NCBI GenBank assembly: GCA_001797315.1
Contig: MGPC01000035.1
Coordinates: forward strand, 1 to 64,000
Source of the DNA: Curvibacter sp. GWA2_64_110
GTDB lineage: Bacteria; Pseudomonadota; Gammaproteobacteria; Burkholderiales; Burkholderiaceae_C
DNA: 64,000 nucleotides
Direction of reading: 5' to 3'
Every line of letters starts with the position of its first letter. Within the stretch, counting starts at the first letter, position 1. The position numbers were made by a program, and so were the translations under genes. The notes beneath the pieces are model-generated. The model was not told the origin of the DNA. It did no database searches and saw nothing but the letters and a program-made list of their open reading frames with translations. Positions 44,692 through 53,832 of this stretch are shown here, in pieces.

Positions 44692-46749
44692 ATGTATGCA
44701 TTGTTTGATGAAGCCGGCAAATTCCTCGCCGGACGGATCCTGTCCGAGGCCGAGGCCTCGATCCAGGTCGAGTTGGAATCCGGCAAGCGCGTCAAGGTGA
44801 AAGCCACCAACGTGCTGCTCAAGTTCGAGAAGCCCGGCCCGGCCGAGTTGCTGAGTGCCGCCCAGCCCCTGAGCCAGAGCATCGAACTCGATCTGGCCTG
44901 GGAGTTCGCACCGGAAGACGAGTTCGGTTTTGCCGACCTCGCCAGCGTCTATTTCCAGGACCCGCCCACGCTGCCGCAGCAGACGGCGGCGCTGCTGCGC
45001 CTGCAGGAGGCGCCGCACTACTTCCGCCGCGCCGGCAAGGGACGCTTCAAGAAGGCACCGGCCGAGATCATCCAGCAGGCGCTGGCGGCGATCGAAAAGA
45101 AACGCGTGCTGCAACTGCAGATCGAGGACTGGGCCGCCGCCCTGGCCAAAGGCGAGTGCCCGCAGGCGGTGCGCGAACAGCTCTACAAGATCCTGTTCAA
45201 GCCCGACAAGAACGCGCCCGAGTACAAGGCCGTGGTCGAGGCCTCGCGCGCCAGCCACACGGCACCGCTGGACCTGCTGCAGAAAGCCGGCGCCATCGAT
45301 TCGCCCTACCAGTTCCACTGGCGGCGCTTCCTGTTCGAGAATTTCCCCAAGGGCTACGGCTTCCCGCCGCTGCAAGCACCCGAGATCCGCGACGAGCTGC
45401 CGCTGGCCACCGTGCAGGCCTTTTCCATCGACGACTCGGCCACTACCGAAATCGACGATGCACTCTCGGTGCAGGGCCTGGGCGACGGCACGGTGACGGT
45501 GGGCATCCACATCGCCGCGCCGGGCCTGGCCGTGCAGCGTGGCGACGCGATCGACAACGTCGGCCGGGCACGCCTGTCCACCGTCTACATGCCGGGCTAC
45601 AAGCTCACCATGCTGCCCGACGAGGTGGTGCAGCGCTACACCCTGCAAGAGGGGCGCGACTGCCCGGCGGTTTCGCTCTACGTGGCGCTCGACGAAGCCA
45701 CGCTGGAGATCCGCGGCCACGAGACCCGGCTGGAACGCGTGCCGATCGCGCACAACCTGCGCCACGACCAGCTCGACACCCTGGTCACGGCCGAATGGCT
45801 GCAGAACCCCGAACTTGCGCATCAGAATGGTACGCACCCCGCGTCGCATCTGCGCGAGCAGCTATCATTTTTATACCGCCTGGCCCTGCACCTGAAGGCG
45901 CAGCGCGAAGTGGTCCGCGGCAAGCCCGAGACCTTCAACCGGCCGGACTACACCTTCCGCCTGGTCGGCAACGATGGCGCCGAGCCAACCGGCCACGAGC
46001 AGGTGCAGATCGGCACGCGCCAGCGCGGCGCCCCGCTCGACCTGATGGTGGCTGAGGCCATGATCCTGGCCAACAGCACCTGGGGCCAGTGGCTGGCCGA
46101 GCACGGCGTGCCCGGCATCTACCGCAGCCAGGCGTCCCTGGCGCCGGGCGTCAAGGTACGCATGGGCACCAAAGCGCTGCCGCACGCCGGCATCGGCGTC
46201 AAGAGTTACGCCTGGAGCACCTCGCCGCTGCGCCGCTACACCGACCTGGTGAACCAGTGGCAGATCATTGCCTGCGCACGCCATGGCAAGACGGCGGCGC
46301 TGGCCGCGCCCTTCAAGCCGAAGGATGCCGACCTGTTCTCCATCGTCTCCGGCTTCGATGCCGCCTACAGCGCCTACAACGGCTACCAGGGCGCCATCGA
46401 GCGCTTCTGGACGCTGAAATACGTGCAACAGAACGGCATCACCGAGCTGGTGGCCACCGTGTTCAAGGACAACATGGCGCGCGCCGACGAACTGCCGCTG
46501 GTGCTACCGGTGCTCGGTGCGCAGGACCTGCCGCGCGGCGCCAAGGTGCGCGTGAAGCTGGGCGAGATCGACGAAGTGGCGCTCGATGTGAAGGGCACCG
46601 TGATCGAGCGGCTCGACAGCGCGCCCGAAGCCGTGGCCGAGGAAGAAGCCGAGGAAGAAGAAGCCGAACACCTGGCCGCCGGCCCGATCGAGATTGCCGT
46701 GGACCTCAACGAGGCCGAGCCCGTCGCGGGCGATAATCCTGCTCCGTGA
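44692..46749 (+). CDS. RNase II/RNase R-family exoribonuclease (RNB domain)
   Basis: 685 residues. The central RNB domain (about 240-560) has the catalytic aspartates in FSIDDSATTEIDDALSVQG and the substrate-channel motif ARLSTVYMPGYKLTMLPDEV, with YAWSTSPLRRYTDLVNQWQ near residue 505. An S1-like C-terminal region ends in an acidic, Glu-rich tail (AEEEAEEEEAEH). N-terminal cold-shock domains are degenerate compared with E. coli RNase R/II. It degrades single-stranded RNA 3'-5'. The last four bases overlap the next gene (GTGA). A short AGCTAT repeat (R5) lies in frame near residue 390. Confidence 0.92.
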   Translation: MYALFDEAGKFLAGRILSEAEASIQVELESGKRVKVKATNVLLKFEKPGPAELLSAAQPLSQSIELDLAWEFAPEDEFGFADLASVYFQDPPTLPQQTAALLRLQEAPHYFRRAGKGRFKKAPAEIIQQALAAIEKKRVLQLQIEDWAAALAKGECPQAVREQLYKILFKPDKNAPEYKAVVEASRASHTAPLDLLQKAGAIDSPYQFHWRRFLFENFPKGYGFPPLQAPEIRDELPLATVQAFSIDDSATTEIDDALSVQGLGDGTVTVGIHIAAPGLAVQRGDAIDNVGRARLSTVYMPGYKLTMLPDEVVQRYTLQEGRDCPAVSLYVALDEATLEIRGHETRLERVPIAHNLRHDQLDTLVTAEWLQNPELAHQNGTHPASHLREQLSFLYRLALHLKAQREVVRGKPETFNRPDYTFRLVGNDGAEPTGHEQVQIGTRQRGAPLDLMVAEAMILANSTWGQWLAEHGVPGIYRSQASLAPGVKVRMGTKALPHAGIGVKSYAWSTSPLRRYTDLVNQWQIIACARHGKTAALAAPFKPKDADLFSIVSGFDAAYSAYNGYQGAIERFWTLKYVQQNGITELVATVFKDNMARADELPLVLPVLGAQDLPRGAKVRVKLGEIDEVALDVKGTVIERLDSAPEAVAEEEAEEEEAEHLAAGPIEIAVDLNEAEPVAGDNPAP
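45850..45877 (-). repeat. AGCTAT-type repeat inside the RNB gene, copy R5
   Basis: CTGCGCGAGCAGCTATCATTTTTATACC. The reverse complement matches R4 at about 20 of 28 positions, including GATAGCTGC. AT-rich for this gene and in frame (encodes LREQLSFLYR). Confidence 0.45.
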
Positions 46750-47615
46750 ACCTGCGCGCCTTCAGTCCCTTGCAGCTGGCCCTCGGCATCTCGGTGGCCG
46801 TTCATGCCGTCTTGCTGACGGTGCGCATCGTCGCCCCCGAGGCCTTCAACCGCGTGTTCGAAGACACGCCGCTGGAAGTGGTGCTGGTCAACGCCCGCAC
46901 CCATGAGAAGCCCGACAAGGCCCGCGCCATCGCCCAGGCCACCATGGCCGGTGGCGGCGAGGCCGAACGCGGCCGCGCCACCAGTCCCTTGCCCTCGGCC
47001 CTGTTCAGCGACAGCGGCGACGCACTGGAAGCGGAAACGCAGCGCAAGCTGCAGTCCATGCAGCAGCAGCAAACCCTGCTGCTGGCGCAGATCAAGCAGC
47101 AGATCGCCGCCCTGCCCAAGACCGACCCGACCCAGCCCAGCGATGCGTCCGAGCTGGCCGCCCGCGCGGAAAAGCGCCGCCAGCTGATCAAGCTGCTGGC
47201 CGAGATCGAGCGCCGCATCAACCAGGAAAACGCCCGACCCAAGAAGCGCTACATCAGCCCGGCCACGCGCGAAGAGGTCTATGCGCTGTACTACGACCAG
47301 CTGCGCCGCAGCATCGAGGACCGCGGCACGGAAAACTTTCCCGAGGCCGGCGGCCGCAAGCTCTATGGCGAGCTGACCATGATGGTCACCGTCAACCATG
47401 ACGGCCGCGTGCTCGCCACCGAGGTGGTGGAGAGTTCGGGCAACCGCACGCTCGACCGTCGTGCCCAGGCCATCGCCAAGAGCGCCGGCCCCTTCGGCGC
47501 GTTCAGCCAGGCGATGCGCCGCCAGGCCGAGCAGATCGTGGTGGTGTCGCGCTTCCGTTTCACGCGCGACCAGACCCTGGAAACCCGCATCAGCGCGCCG
47601 GTGTCACAGCGATGA
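46746..47615 (+). CDS. TonB-like periplasmic energy-transducer family protein
   Basis: 289 residues, start GTG at 46746 overlapping the stop of the RNB gene (GTGA). One N-terminal membrane anchor (LQLALGISVAVHAVLLTVRI), a long Gln/Lys/Ala-rich coiled-coil linker (about 95-165), and a C-terminal TonB-like domain (KLYGELTMMVTVNHDGRVLA, VVESSGNRTLDRRAQAIAKS). No ExbB/ExbD nearby, so it may act independently, e.g. in envelope integrity like TolA. It overlaps mtgA (ATGA). Confidence 0.85.
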   Translation: MNLRAFSPLQLALGISVAVHAVLLTVRIVAPEAFNRVFEDTPLEVVLVNARTHEKPDKARAIAQATMAGGGEAERGRATSPLPSALFSDSGDALEAETQRKLQSMQQQQTLLLAQIKQQIAALPKTDPTQPSDASELAARAEKRRQLIKLLAEIERRINQENARPKKRYISPATREEVYALYYDQLRRSIEDRGTENFPEAGGRKLYGELTMMVTVNHDGRVLATEVVESSGNRTLDRRAQAIAKSAGPFGAFSQAMRRQAEQIVVVSRFRFTRDQTLETRISAPVSQR

Positions 47616-48343
47616 AAGGCCCGCTGCGCTGGACCCTCCTGCTGGCGGCCGCGCTGCTGGCGCTGCAGCTGTTCTTTGTGGCGCGCATCGCCCTGATGGT
47701 GGTCGTCAACCCGCAGTCCAGCGCCTTCGAGCGCTCCGAGGCCTGGCGCCTCCTGAACGAGAAGGACAAGCTGCGCTGGCGCCAGCAATGGGTGGACTAT
47801 GCCGACATCTCCGACCACCTCAAGCGTGCGGTGATCGCCTCGGAGGACGACGGTTTCACCTACCACGACGGCGTGGACTGGGACGCGCTGGAAAAAGCCT
47901 GGCAGAAGAATGCCAAGGCCGAAGCACAGGCCGCGAAGAAGGCCGCCAATGGCGCCCGGGTGGTGAAGCCGCCCAAGGTCGTCGGCGGCTCCACCATCAC
48001 GCAGCAGTTGGCCAAGAACCTGTTTCTCTCGGGCGAACGCACCTTCGTGCGCAAGGGCCAGGAGTTCGTGCTGACCTTCCTGCTGGAGCGCCTGCTGAGC
48101 AAGCGGCGCATCCTGGAGATCTACCTCAACCACGTGGAATGGGGTGAAGGGGTGTTCGGCGCCGAAGCTGCCGCACAGCACTACTTCCGCAAGCCGGCAT
48201 CACGGCTCACGCCGCTGGAGGCGGCGCGGCTGGCGGTGATGCTGCCGCGCCCCAAGTACTTCGAGAAGCTGCCCAACTCCAGCTACCTGGCCGAACGCTC
48301 GGCCGTCATCGCGGGCCGCCTGTGGAACGCCGAGCTGCCATGA
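47612..48343 (+). CDS. mtgA: Monofunctional biosynthetic peptidoglycan transglycosylase
   Basis: 243 residues. One N-terminal membrane anchor, then a GT51 domain with catalytic Glu in [35 protein letters not shown], the second Glu region [20 protein letters not shown] and [12 protein letters not shown]. Polymerises lipid II without a transpeptidase domain. Overlaps both neighbours by ATGA. In many Burkholderiales, as I recall, aroE lies between the TonB-like gene and mtgA; it is absent here. Confidence 0.96.
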   Translation: MKGPLRWTLLLAAALLALQLFFVARIALMVVVNPQSSAFERSEAWRLLNEKDKLRWRQQWVDYADISDHLKRAVIASEDDGFTYHDGVDWDALEKAWQKNAKAEAQAAKKAANGARVVKPPKVVGGSTITQQLAKNLFLSGERTFVRKGQEFVLTFLLERLLSKRRILEIYLNHVEWGEGVFGAEAAAQHYFRKPASRLTPLEAARLAVMLPRPKYFEKLPNSSYLAERSAVIAGRLWNAELP

Positions 48344-48888
48344 GAATCCTTGGCATCGACCCCGGCCTGCGCACCACCGGCTTCGGCATCATCGATGTCG
48401 CCGGCCACCAGTTGAGTTATGTGGCCAGCGGCACCATCAGCACCCTGCACCTGGCGCAAGGCGAGTTGCCGGCGCGCCTGAAGGTGCTGTTCGAAGGCAT
48501 TCACGAGGTGATCGCGTGCTACCAGCCCGAGGCGGCTTCGGTGGAGATCGTGTTCGTCAACGTCAACCCGCAGTCCACCCTGCTGCTGGGCCAGGCACGC
48601 GGCGCCTGCGTCAGCGCGCTGGTCACGCGCGACCTGCCGGTGGCCGAATACACCGCGCTGCAGATGAAGCAGGCCGTGGTCGGCCACGGCCGCGCACAAA
48701 AAGCCCAGGTGCAGGAGATGGTGAAGCGCCTGCTCAAGCTGCCCGGCCTGCCGGGGCCGGACGCCGCCGACGCGCTGGGCCTGGCCATCACGCACGCCCA
48801 CGTCGGCCAGGCCCAGGCCCAGATCGCCAAGGCCACGGCGCTGACGCGTTCGACCAGTGGCATGTACCGGGCGGGACGCAGCCGCTGA
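48340..48888 (+). CDS. ruvC: Crossover junction endodeoxyribonuclease RuvC
   Basis: Holliday-junction resolvase. 182 residues from the ATG overlapping the mtgA stop; the tracked start is 6 codons earlier. The acidic catalytic residues are visible: Asp in [16 protein letters not shown], Glu in ASVEIVFVN, and the two Asp in [17 protein letters not shown]. ruvA/ruvB are not in the window. Last gene of the RNB-tonB-mtgA-ruvC run. Confidence 0.97.
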   Translation: MRILGIDPGLRTTGFGIIDVAGHQLSYVASGTISTLHLAQGELPARLKVLFEGIHEVIACYQPEAASVEIVFVNVNPQSTLLLGQARGACVSALVTRDLPVAEYTALQMKQAVVGHGRAQKAQVQEMVKRLLKLPGLPGPDAADALGLAITHAHVGQAQAQIAKATALTRSTSGMYRAGRSR

Positions 48889-48915
48889 TGCGACGACGGC
48901 CCGCCCGCTCCCGCG

Positions 48916-49695
48916 TCAGAACGCGTAGTTGATGTTGGCGCCGGCACCCCACTCCGGGCTGCCGGTCTCGAAGCCCTTGAGCAGATAGAACTGGCTCTTC
49001 CAGTGCTTGTCGATCTTGTGGCTCACATAGGCCATCGCCTCGCTCATCGCCCCCGATGTCGAGGTCACGCGCTCGCGCGCATCGTAGGTCAGGCCGGCCG
49101 TGGTCAGGTCGTTGAGCTTGTATGCGCCACCCAGCGTCAGGTTGAAGACGTTGTTGAGCGACAGGTAGGGTGAGCTGCCCAGTGCGGTATAACCCATGCC
49201 GCCGAACACGGTGAAATGGCCATAACCCTTGTACACGTCGACCTGCGCCGAATAGTCGTTCTCGCCCGTGCCCAGCCCCTTGTCGCGGTCGGCGGTGCCG
49301 AACTTGACCTTGCCCGTCAGGTCGACGCCCAGCGCCGACGCGCTGTCGTAATAGGCGGCGTAGGTGGCGGCGGCCACCACATCGCCCAGACCTTCGGCCG
49401 AGGCCGTACGACTGCGCGGATTGCGGTTGTCGGCGCCGCCGACACCGGGGATCACGCTGGTGCCGCCGCTGACATACAGGTAGGGCAGCGTCAGCTTGAG
49501 CGTCCAATCCGCCGTCTCGTATTTCAGCAGGAACGGGATGGACGTGACGTCGGTGGTGGTCGCCGTGCCGTAGCGACCCGAGATGTAATTGAAACCGGTC
49601 CCGACACTCACCGTGCCGTCGGCCGCCGATGCGAACGGCATCGCGGCGCAGCAGCACAAGGCAGCCGCAACATGTTTGATCGCGTCAATGCGCAC
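48916..49695 (-). CDS. Predicted outer-membrane beta-barrel protein
   Basis: 259 residues from GTG 49695, chosen because AGGAGA lies 5 bases upstream; the tracked ATG (49776) would overlap the terminator of the upstream gene. A signal peptide (AIKHVAAALCCCAAMPFASAA) precedes a chain of amphipathic beta strands (VSVGTGFNYISGRYG, SIPFLLKYETADWTLKLTLP, GYGHFTVFGGMGYTALG) and the protein ends in NINYAF, a BAM-type C-terminal Phe. It resembles the transporter-like barrels related to the phenol-degradation MetA family. Function unknown. Convergent with ruvC. Confidence 0.82.
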   Translation of the reverse strand: MRIDAIKHVAAALCCCAAMPFASAADGTVSVGTGFNYISGRYGTATTTDVTSIPFLLKYETADWTLKLTLPYLYVSGGTSVIPGVGGADNRNPRSRTASAEGLGDVVAAATYAAYYDSASALGVDLTGKVKFGTADRDKGLGTGENDYSAQVDVYKGYGHFTVFGGMGYTALGSSPYLSLNNVFNLTLGGAYKLNDLTTAGLTYDARERVTSTSGAMSEAMAYVSHKIDKHWKSQFYLLKGFETGSPEWGAGANINYAF

Positions 49696-49741
49696 TCGAT
49701 TCTCCTGATCAATCTGAAAAAAAGGGATTTCGTTCCCCATT

Positions 49742-49768
49742 AAAAAAACGCCCGCAGAAGCGGGCGTT
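49742..49768 (-). terminator. Rho-independent terminator
   Basis: Minus strand AACGCCCGC-TTCT-GCGGGCGTT plus a T-run, 18 bases after the stop of the Arg/Glu-rich exported-protein gene. Nine-bp perfect stem. Confidence 0.88.
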
Positions 49769-49785
49769 GTCCGCACGATACGAAC

Positions 49786-50256
49786 TCAGTGCCCCGCTCG
49801 CGACAGCTTTTCCGGGCGCTCGATTCGTTCCGGGCGTGCCACCCTGTCAGGGCGTTCCGCCCGTTCGGGACGTTCTGCTCTTTCAAGACGCTCGACTTTT
49901 TCCGGCTTGTGCGGCCGTTCCATCTCGACCCGGTGGGACTCGAAACGCTCACGGTTGACGCTCAATCGGTCCGCCGCGTTCTGCAGACCTCGGTTGTCGG
50001 GGTTTTTCACCAAGTTCCGGTTCACGCTGCTGATACCTTGCGTCAACGGCTGCCGGCTGGCCGTCGGCACAGTGGTGCCGGCCAACGGGGTGGTGCCCAC
50101 TGTCGAGCCGGCGCCGCCGCCCGTCGTGGTGCCGACAGTCGTTCCGCCCGTGGTACTGCCCGTGGTGGTCGAGGTGCTGCCGGTGACCGTCTGAGCCTGA
50201 GCCCAGACCATGGTGAGCGCCAGGCCGCAGGCCAGCGCAATTCGGGTTTTGAACAT
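49786..50256 (-). CDS. Hypothetical exported protein with Thr/Gly-rich and ERPERxxRP repeat regions
   Basis: 156 residues. Signal peptide (MFKTRIALACGLALTMVWAQAQ), a Thr/Ser/Gly-rich segment (about 23-65), a short helical part (QGISSVNRNLVKNPDNRG), then a charged C-terminal half of near-repeats (ERLERAERPERAERPDRVAR and PERIERPEK). Highly basic-acidic and probably disordered or coiled; periplasmic or surface. Monocistronic, with its own terminator. The 275-bp upstream gap (50257-50531) holds only its promoter region and small inverted repeats. No function known. Confidence 0.75.
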   Translation of the reverse strand: MFKTRIALACGLALTMVWAQAQTVTGSTSTTTGSTTGGTTVGTTTGGGAGSTVGTTPLAGTTVPTASRQPLTQGISSVNRNLVKNPDNRGLQNAADRLSVNRERFESHRVEMERPHKPEKVERLERAERPERAERPDRVARPERIERPEKLSRAGH

Positions 50257-50531
50257 GTGTATTCCCTTTCTCGTTCAATCCGGCTGATCAGGGCATCCAA
50301 TGGCCCCGACAAGAACCGGTGCAACAAGTCTAGGTTGGCCATCTGCAGCGATGGTGGCCATTTGTTTCAGGCTGACGCGCACCCCGTCCACCCGAAGCGG
50401 CGCGTAAACCGTGCCGTGGCGCGGCATCGGCAATGCCGGGACTGTGCCGGCTTGCCTTCAGCCCTGTAACGCAGGGTTACGCAAGACACACCAGATAGCT
50501 GTTCTGCCGCTCGGCCCCGGTGTGCCGTCGC

Positions 50532-52394
50532 TCAGACCTCGATCCCGGGCTTATAGTCCGCCACCGTCTGCCAGCGGCGCACCAGGCTGGCCAGCAGCAG
50601 CGCCAGCGCGCCGATCAGCATCACCTCCAGCCATGCAGACAGCCAGCCGTTGTCAAAAGCACCGAACAGGCTGGCACGCAAGGACTTGATGACCCAGGTG
50701 AACGGCAGCCAGCCATGCACAGCCTGGAAGAAGTCGGCAGTGAGTTCGATCGGCATGACGCCACCACCCGCCGCCAGCTGCAGCGTGAGCAGCAGAATGA
50801 CAAACAGCTTGCCGGCCTCCCCCAGCCCCCGCAGCAGCAGAAAGACGATGGCCAGGAAAGCCTGTCCCGCGGTGATCATGGACAGCGAGAAACTGAGGTA
50901 GTCCGGCACGGCGATGCCCAGCCCGTAGACCAGCGTCAGAAAGGTCAGGCCCGTCTGCACCAGCACCAGCAAGGCCGGCACGGCAAACTTGCCCAGCGTC
51001 TTGGCCAGCGCGCTCGCGCCGGCATGCTCCACGGCCAGCACGCGCACGTTGAACAGATAGAGCGCCATCACCGCCCCCAGCCACAAGGCCATGGCGATCA
51101 TGTTGGGCGCGAAGGCGCTGCCGTTGTTGGCCACCGGCGCCAGCACCTCCAGCGCCGGCTCCACCGAATCGGCCAAGCCGCGCGCGCTGCCGTCGGGTTT
51201 GTTGACTGAGGCCGGCAACGCCGACTCCACCAGATCAATGCCGGTGCGCAGCTTGGCCACACCGCGCACCAGCTCGTCGCCCCCTTTGGCAAAGGCATCA
51301 AGACGCACGTCCTCCGGCAACTTCTCGGCCAAGGTACGCAGCCCCTCGCCCAAGGCACCCGCGCCATCCACCAGCTTGCCCGTCCCCTCTTCCACCTTGG
51401 TCGCACCGCGGGCCAAGCGGGCGTTGGCGTCGAGCGCCGTGGTCAGCCCGTCCGTCAACTGCTGACCACCGGCGGCCAATTCGCCGGCGCTGGCGGCAAT
51501 TTTTTCGCCGACGAAGGGAATGCCCGCAGTTTCCTCCTGCAGTTGCGTGGCGCCCTCCGTCAGCTTGCGTGCCCCGCCATGCAACAGTTCCAGGCCGCCG
51601 CCCATTTCGCGCTGGCGCTGGGCCAGGCGCTGGGTGCCGCTCCTGAGCGTCTGGAGCTCGGCTTCCGCCGGCAGTTTCGACTCCATGGTGCGGATGCTCG
51701 CGCCGACTTGCTTGAACCCGCGCGCCAGCTGCGCGGCCGCTGCGTTGTAGCGGACCAGGCCGTCGTTGTAGGCCGATGCACCGGTACGCAACTGGGCCAT
51801 GCCGGCCTGCAGCATCTCCAGGCTCTTGCCCGAACCATCGACCGACACCAGCACCTGCTCCCAGCGCTTCTCGTTCAGTGCCTCGTTGACCTGATGGCCG
51901 AGATCGGCCGCGAAACGCCGCGCAAAACCGGCGGCCGCGTAGTTGTTGCCCTCCGACAGAACCACCGTCACCTTGCCGGCGCCGGCGTACGTCCCTGGCA
52001 CCGCGCTGGCACTGAACTCTTTGGGAATGATGACCGCAAACGCCAGGTTGCCGAGCTTGACCGCCTGCCGCGCGGCGTCTGCATCCTCCATGGTGCGAAA
52101 ACCAAAGGTGCCGGACTGGATCAGCTCGGTCGTCAGCTCCGCGCCGACATTGGTGATGTGCCCCCGGTAGTCATAGCCGTCGTCCAGGTTGACGATGCCC
52201 ACCGGCAGGTCGCTGGTCTTGGCATTCGGGTCCCAGACGCTGGAGAGGTAGATCAGCGCATACGCCGCCGGCACCAGCGCAATGGCCAGCGTTGCCAGTC
52301 CCAGCCGCGGGAACTGCTTGAACAGCGACAGGTCGGTTTTGGCGATCTGCCAGGTGGACTGCAAAAAACGGGTCAGCATGTTCGTCAGGCTCAT
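50532..52394 (-). CDS. YhgE/Pip-family membrane protein (ABC-2-like)
   Basis: 620 residues. One N-terminal transmembrane helix (LGLATLAIALVPAAYALIYL), a large extracytoplasmic domain with coiled-coil segments (about 180-400, many LxxGAxxLxxG-type repeats such as LLHGGARKLTEGATQLQEE), then five or six C-terminal helices of ABC-2 permease type. The family includes phage infection protein Pip and YhgE; physiological role unsettled, often linked to export. Stands alone on the minus strand. Confidence 0.88.
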   Translation of the reverse strand: MSLTNMLTRFLQSTWQIAKTDLSLFKQFPRLGLATLAIALVPAAYALIYLSSVWDPNAKTSDLPVGIVNLDDGYDYRGHITNVGAELTTELIQSGTFGFRTMEDADAARQAVKLGNLAFAVIIPKEFSASAVPGTYAGAGKVTVVLSEGNNYAAAGFARRFAADLGHQVNEALNEKRWEQVLVSVDGSGKSLEMLQAGMAQLRTGASAYNDGLVRYNAAAAQLARGFKQVGASIRTMESKLPAEAELQTLRSGTQRLAQRQREMGGGLELLHGGARKLTEGATQLQEETAGIPFVGEKIAASAGELAAGGQQLTDGLTTALDANARLARGATKVEEGTGKLVDGAGALGEGLRTLAEKLPEDVRLDAFAKGGDELVRGVAKLRTGIDLVESALPASVNKPDGSARGLADSVEPALEVLAPVANNGSAFAPNMIAMALWLGAVMALYLFNVRVLAVEHAGASALAKTLGKFAVPALLVLVQTGLTFLTLVYGLGIAVPDYLSFSLSMITAGQAFLAIVFLLLRGLGEAGKLFVILLLTLQLAAGGGVMPIELTADFFQAVHGWLPFTWVIKSLRASLFGAFDNGWLSAWLEVMLIGALALLLASLVRRWQTVADYKPGIEV

Positions 52395-52530
52395 GCAACG
52401 ATTGTGCTGGCTTTCCGGCTGGCGCGTCAGAGCCGGAGCATTAAGCGCTTCACGTTTTACATAACTTCATCGAGCAGGGAACCTGGCTTGGTTTGCGCCA
52501 TCAGTCCCGAGCCATCAAGACGCCACGCAT

Positions 52531-52707
52531 CTACGCGATGCGCTCCAGAATCAACACGGCAAAGAAGCCCCCCGCGGCAATCAGCGTCCACTTGAGCGTC
52601 AACAGACCCCAGCGCTTGTAGCGCGGCTGACCGGTGCCGGCATAGAAGGCAAACGACACGGCGGCACCGAGCAGCAGCAGGAGGATGAGCCAGCGAAACA
52701 GCAGCAT
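52531..52707 (-). CDS. Small 58-aa two-helix inner-membrane protein
   Basis: MLLFRWLILLLLLGAAVSFA begins the first helix; a short loop with YAGTGQPRYKRWG and a second helix (LIAAGGFFAVLILERIA) follow. It lies 23 bp downstream of lpxC on the same strand, so it is probably the last gene of the dcw-lpxC transcript. The tracked 228-aa ORF here is an open frame antisense-shifted over lpxC; only its C-terminal part is this protein. Function unknown. Confidence 0.75.
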   Translation of the reverse strand: MLLFRWLILLLLLGAAVSFAFYAGTGQPRYKRWGLLTLKWTLIAAGGFFAVLILERIA

Positions 52708-52730
52708 GGTGGATGCCTCGCCGACAGGAC

Positions 52731-53654
52731 TTACCAGGCGCGTGCCAACTGGGCAAAGCCCTTGGGAGCGAGCTTTTCGTCGGGAAAGGTGACGGTTTCC
52801 CAGGCGTCGGTGCGCACCAGCAGTTCGCGCAGCAGCTTGTTGTTGAGCGCATGGCCGGAACGGAAGGCGCTGTAGCTGGCCAGCAGCGGGCGGCCCAGCA
52901 CGTAGAGGTCGCCCATGGCGTCGAGGATCTTGTGCTTGACGAACTCGTCGTCGTAGCGCAGGCCGCCGGCGTTGAGCACCTTGTAGTCGTCCATCACGAT
53001 GGCGTTGTCCAGCCCGCCGCCCAGGGCCAGGCCGTTGGCACGCATCATCTCCACGTCCTTGGTGAAGCCGAAGGTACGCGCACGGGCGATGTCGCGCGAG
53101 TAGTTGTGCACGCTCATGTCGAATTCGACGCGCTGGCCGGTGGAGTCCACCGCCGGGTGGCTGAAGTCGATCTCGAAGCTCAAGCGGTAGCCATGGTACG
53201 GGTCGAGCCGGGCCCACTTTTCGGCAGCACCCTGGCCTTCGCGTACCTCGACCGGCTTGATGACGCGGATGAAGCGGCGTGGCGCGTTCTGCAGTTCGAT
53301 GCCGGCGCTTTGCAGCAAAAAGACGAAGGATGCGGCCGAGCCATCGAGAATCGGCACCTCTTCGGCCGTGATGTCCACATACAGGTTGTCGATCCCGAGC
53401 CCGGCGCAGGCCGACATCAGGTGCTCGACCGTGTGCACTTTGGCGCCGCCGTTGGACAGCGTGGAGGCCAGGCGCGTGTCGCTCACCGCCAGGGCCGACA
53501 CCGGGATGTCCACCGGCTGCGCCAGATCGACACGCCGGAACACGATGCCGGTGTCGGGCTGGGCCGGACGCAGCGTGATCTCGACCCGCTGGCCGCTGTG
53601 CAGACCCACGCCCACGGCACGGGTCAGGGATTTGAGGGTTCGTTGTTGCAACAC
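52731..53654 (-). CDS. lpxC: UDP-3-O-acyl-N-acetylglucosamine deacetylase
   Basis: Zinc deacetylase, committed step of lipid A synthesis. 307 residues. Zinc and catalytic residues: [32 protein letters not shown] and the general base His in [12 protein letters not shown]. The N-terminal [20 protein letters not shown] is typical. It follows ftsZ as the last gene of the dcw cluster, separated by a 180-bp gap with a large hairpin. Confidence 0.98.
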   Translation of the reverse strand: MLQQRTLKSLTRAVGVGLHSGQRVEITLRPAQPDTGIVFRRVDLAQPVDIPVSALAVSDTRLASTLSNGGAKVHTVEHLMSACAGLGIDNLYVDITAEEVPILDGSAASFVFLLQSAGIELQNAPRRFIRVIKPVEVREGQGAAEKWARLDPYHGYRLSFEIDFSHPAVDSTGQRVEFDMSVHNYSRDIARARTFGFTKDVEMMRANGLALGGGLDNAIVMDDYKVLNAGGLRYDDEFVKHKILDAMGDLYVLGRPLLASYSAFRSGHALNNKLLRELLVRTDAWETVTFPDEKLAPKGFAQLARAW

Positions 53655-53752
53655 GGCGCTATTTTAAGTGGGCAGGCACTTCCGTGTCCGTGGCAATTTC
53701 AATGGCGGCCATAGATTGGCGGGATGACCAGCGTCGCGAGCGGCTCCAAGGT

Positions 53753-53802
53753 GAGCCTGAGGAGCGCAACCGTACTCCAGTACGGTGAGCACCGCAAGGC
53801 TC
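53753..53802. repeat. Large imperfect hairpin between ftsZ and lpxC
   Basis: GAGCCT (53753) pairs with AGGCTC (53797-53802), enclosing ACCGTACT-CC-AGTACGGT (53769-53786), which is perfect over 8 bp. The flanks (GCGCAACCG, GAGCACCGC) also partly pair. No T-run. It sits just after the ftsZ stop in the leader of lpxC, so it may affect mRNA processing or attenuate lpxC. Confidence 0.55.
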
Positions 53803-53832
53803 AGATTGGGCCGCGCAGCAGCTGGGCACCCG

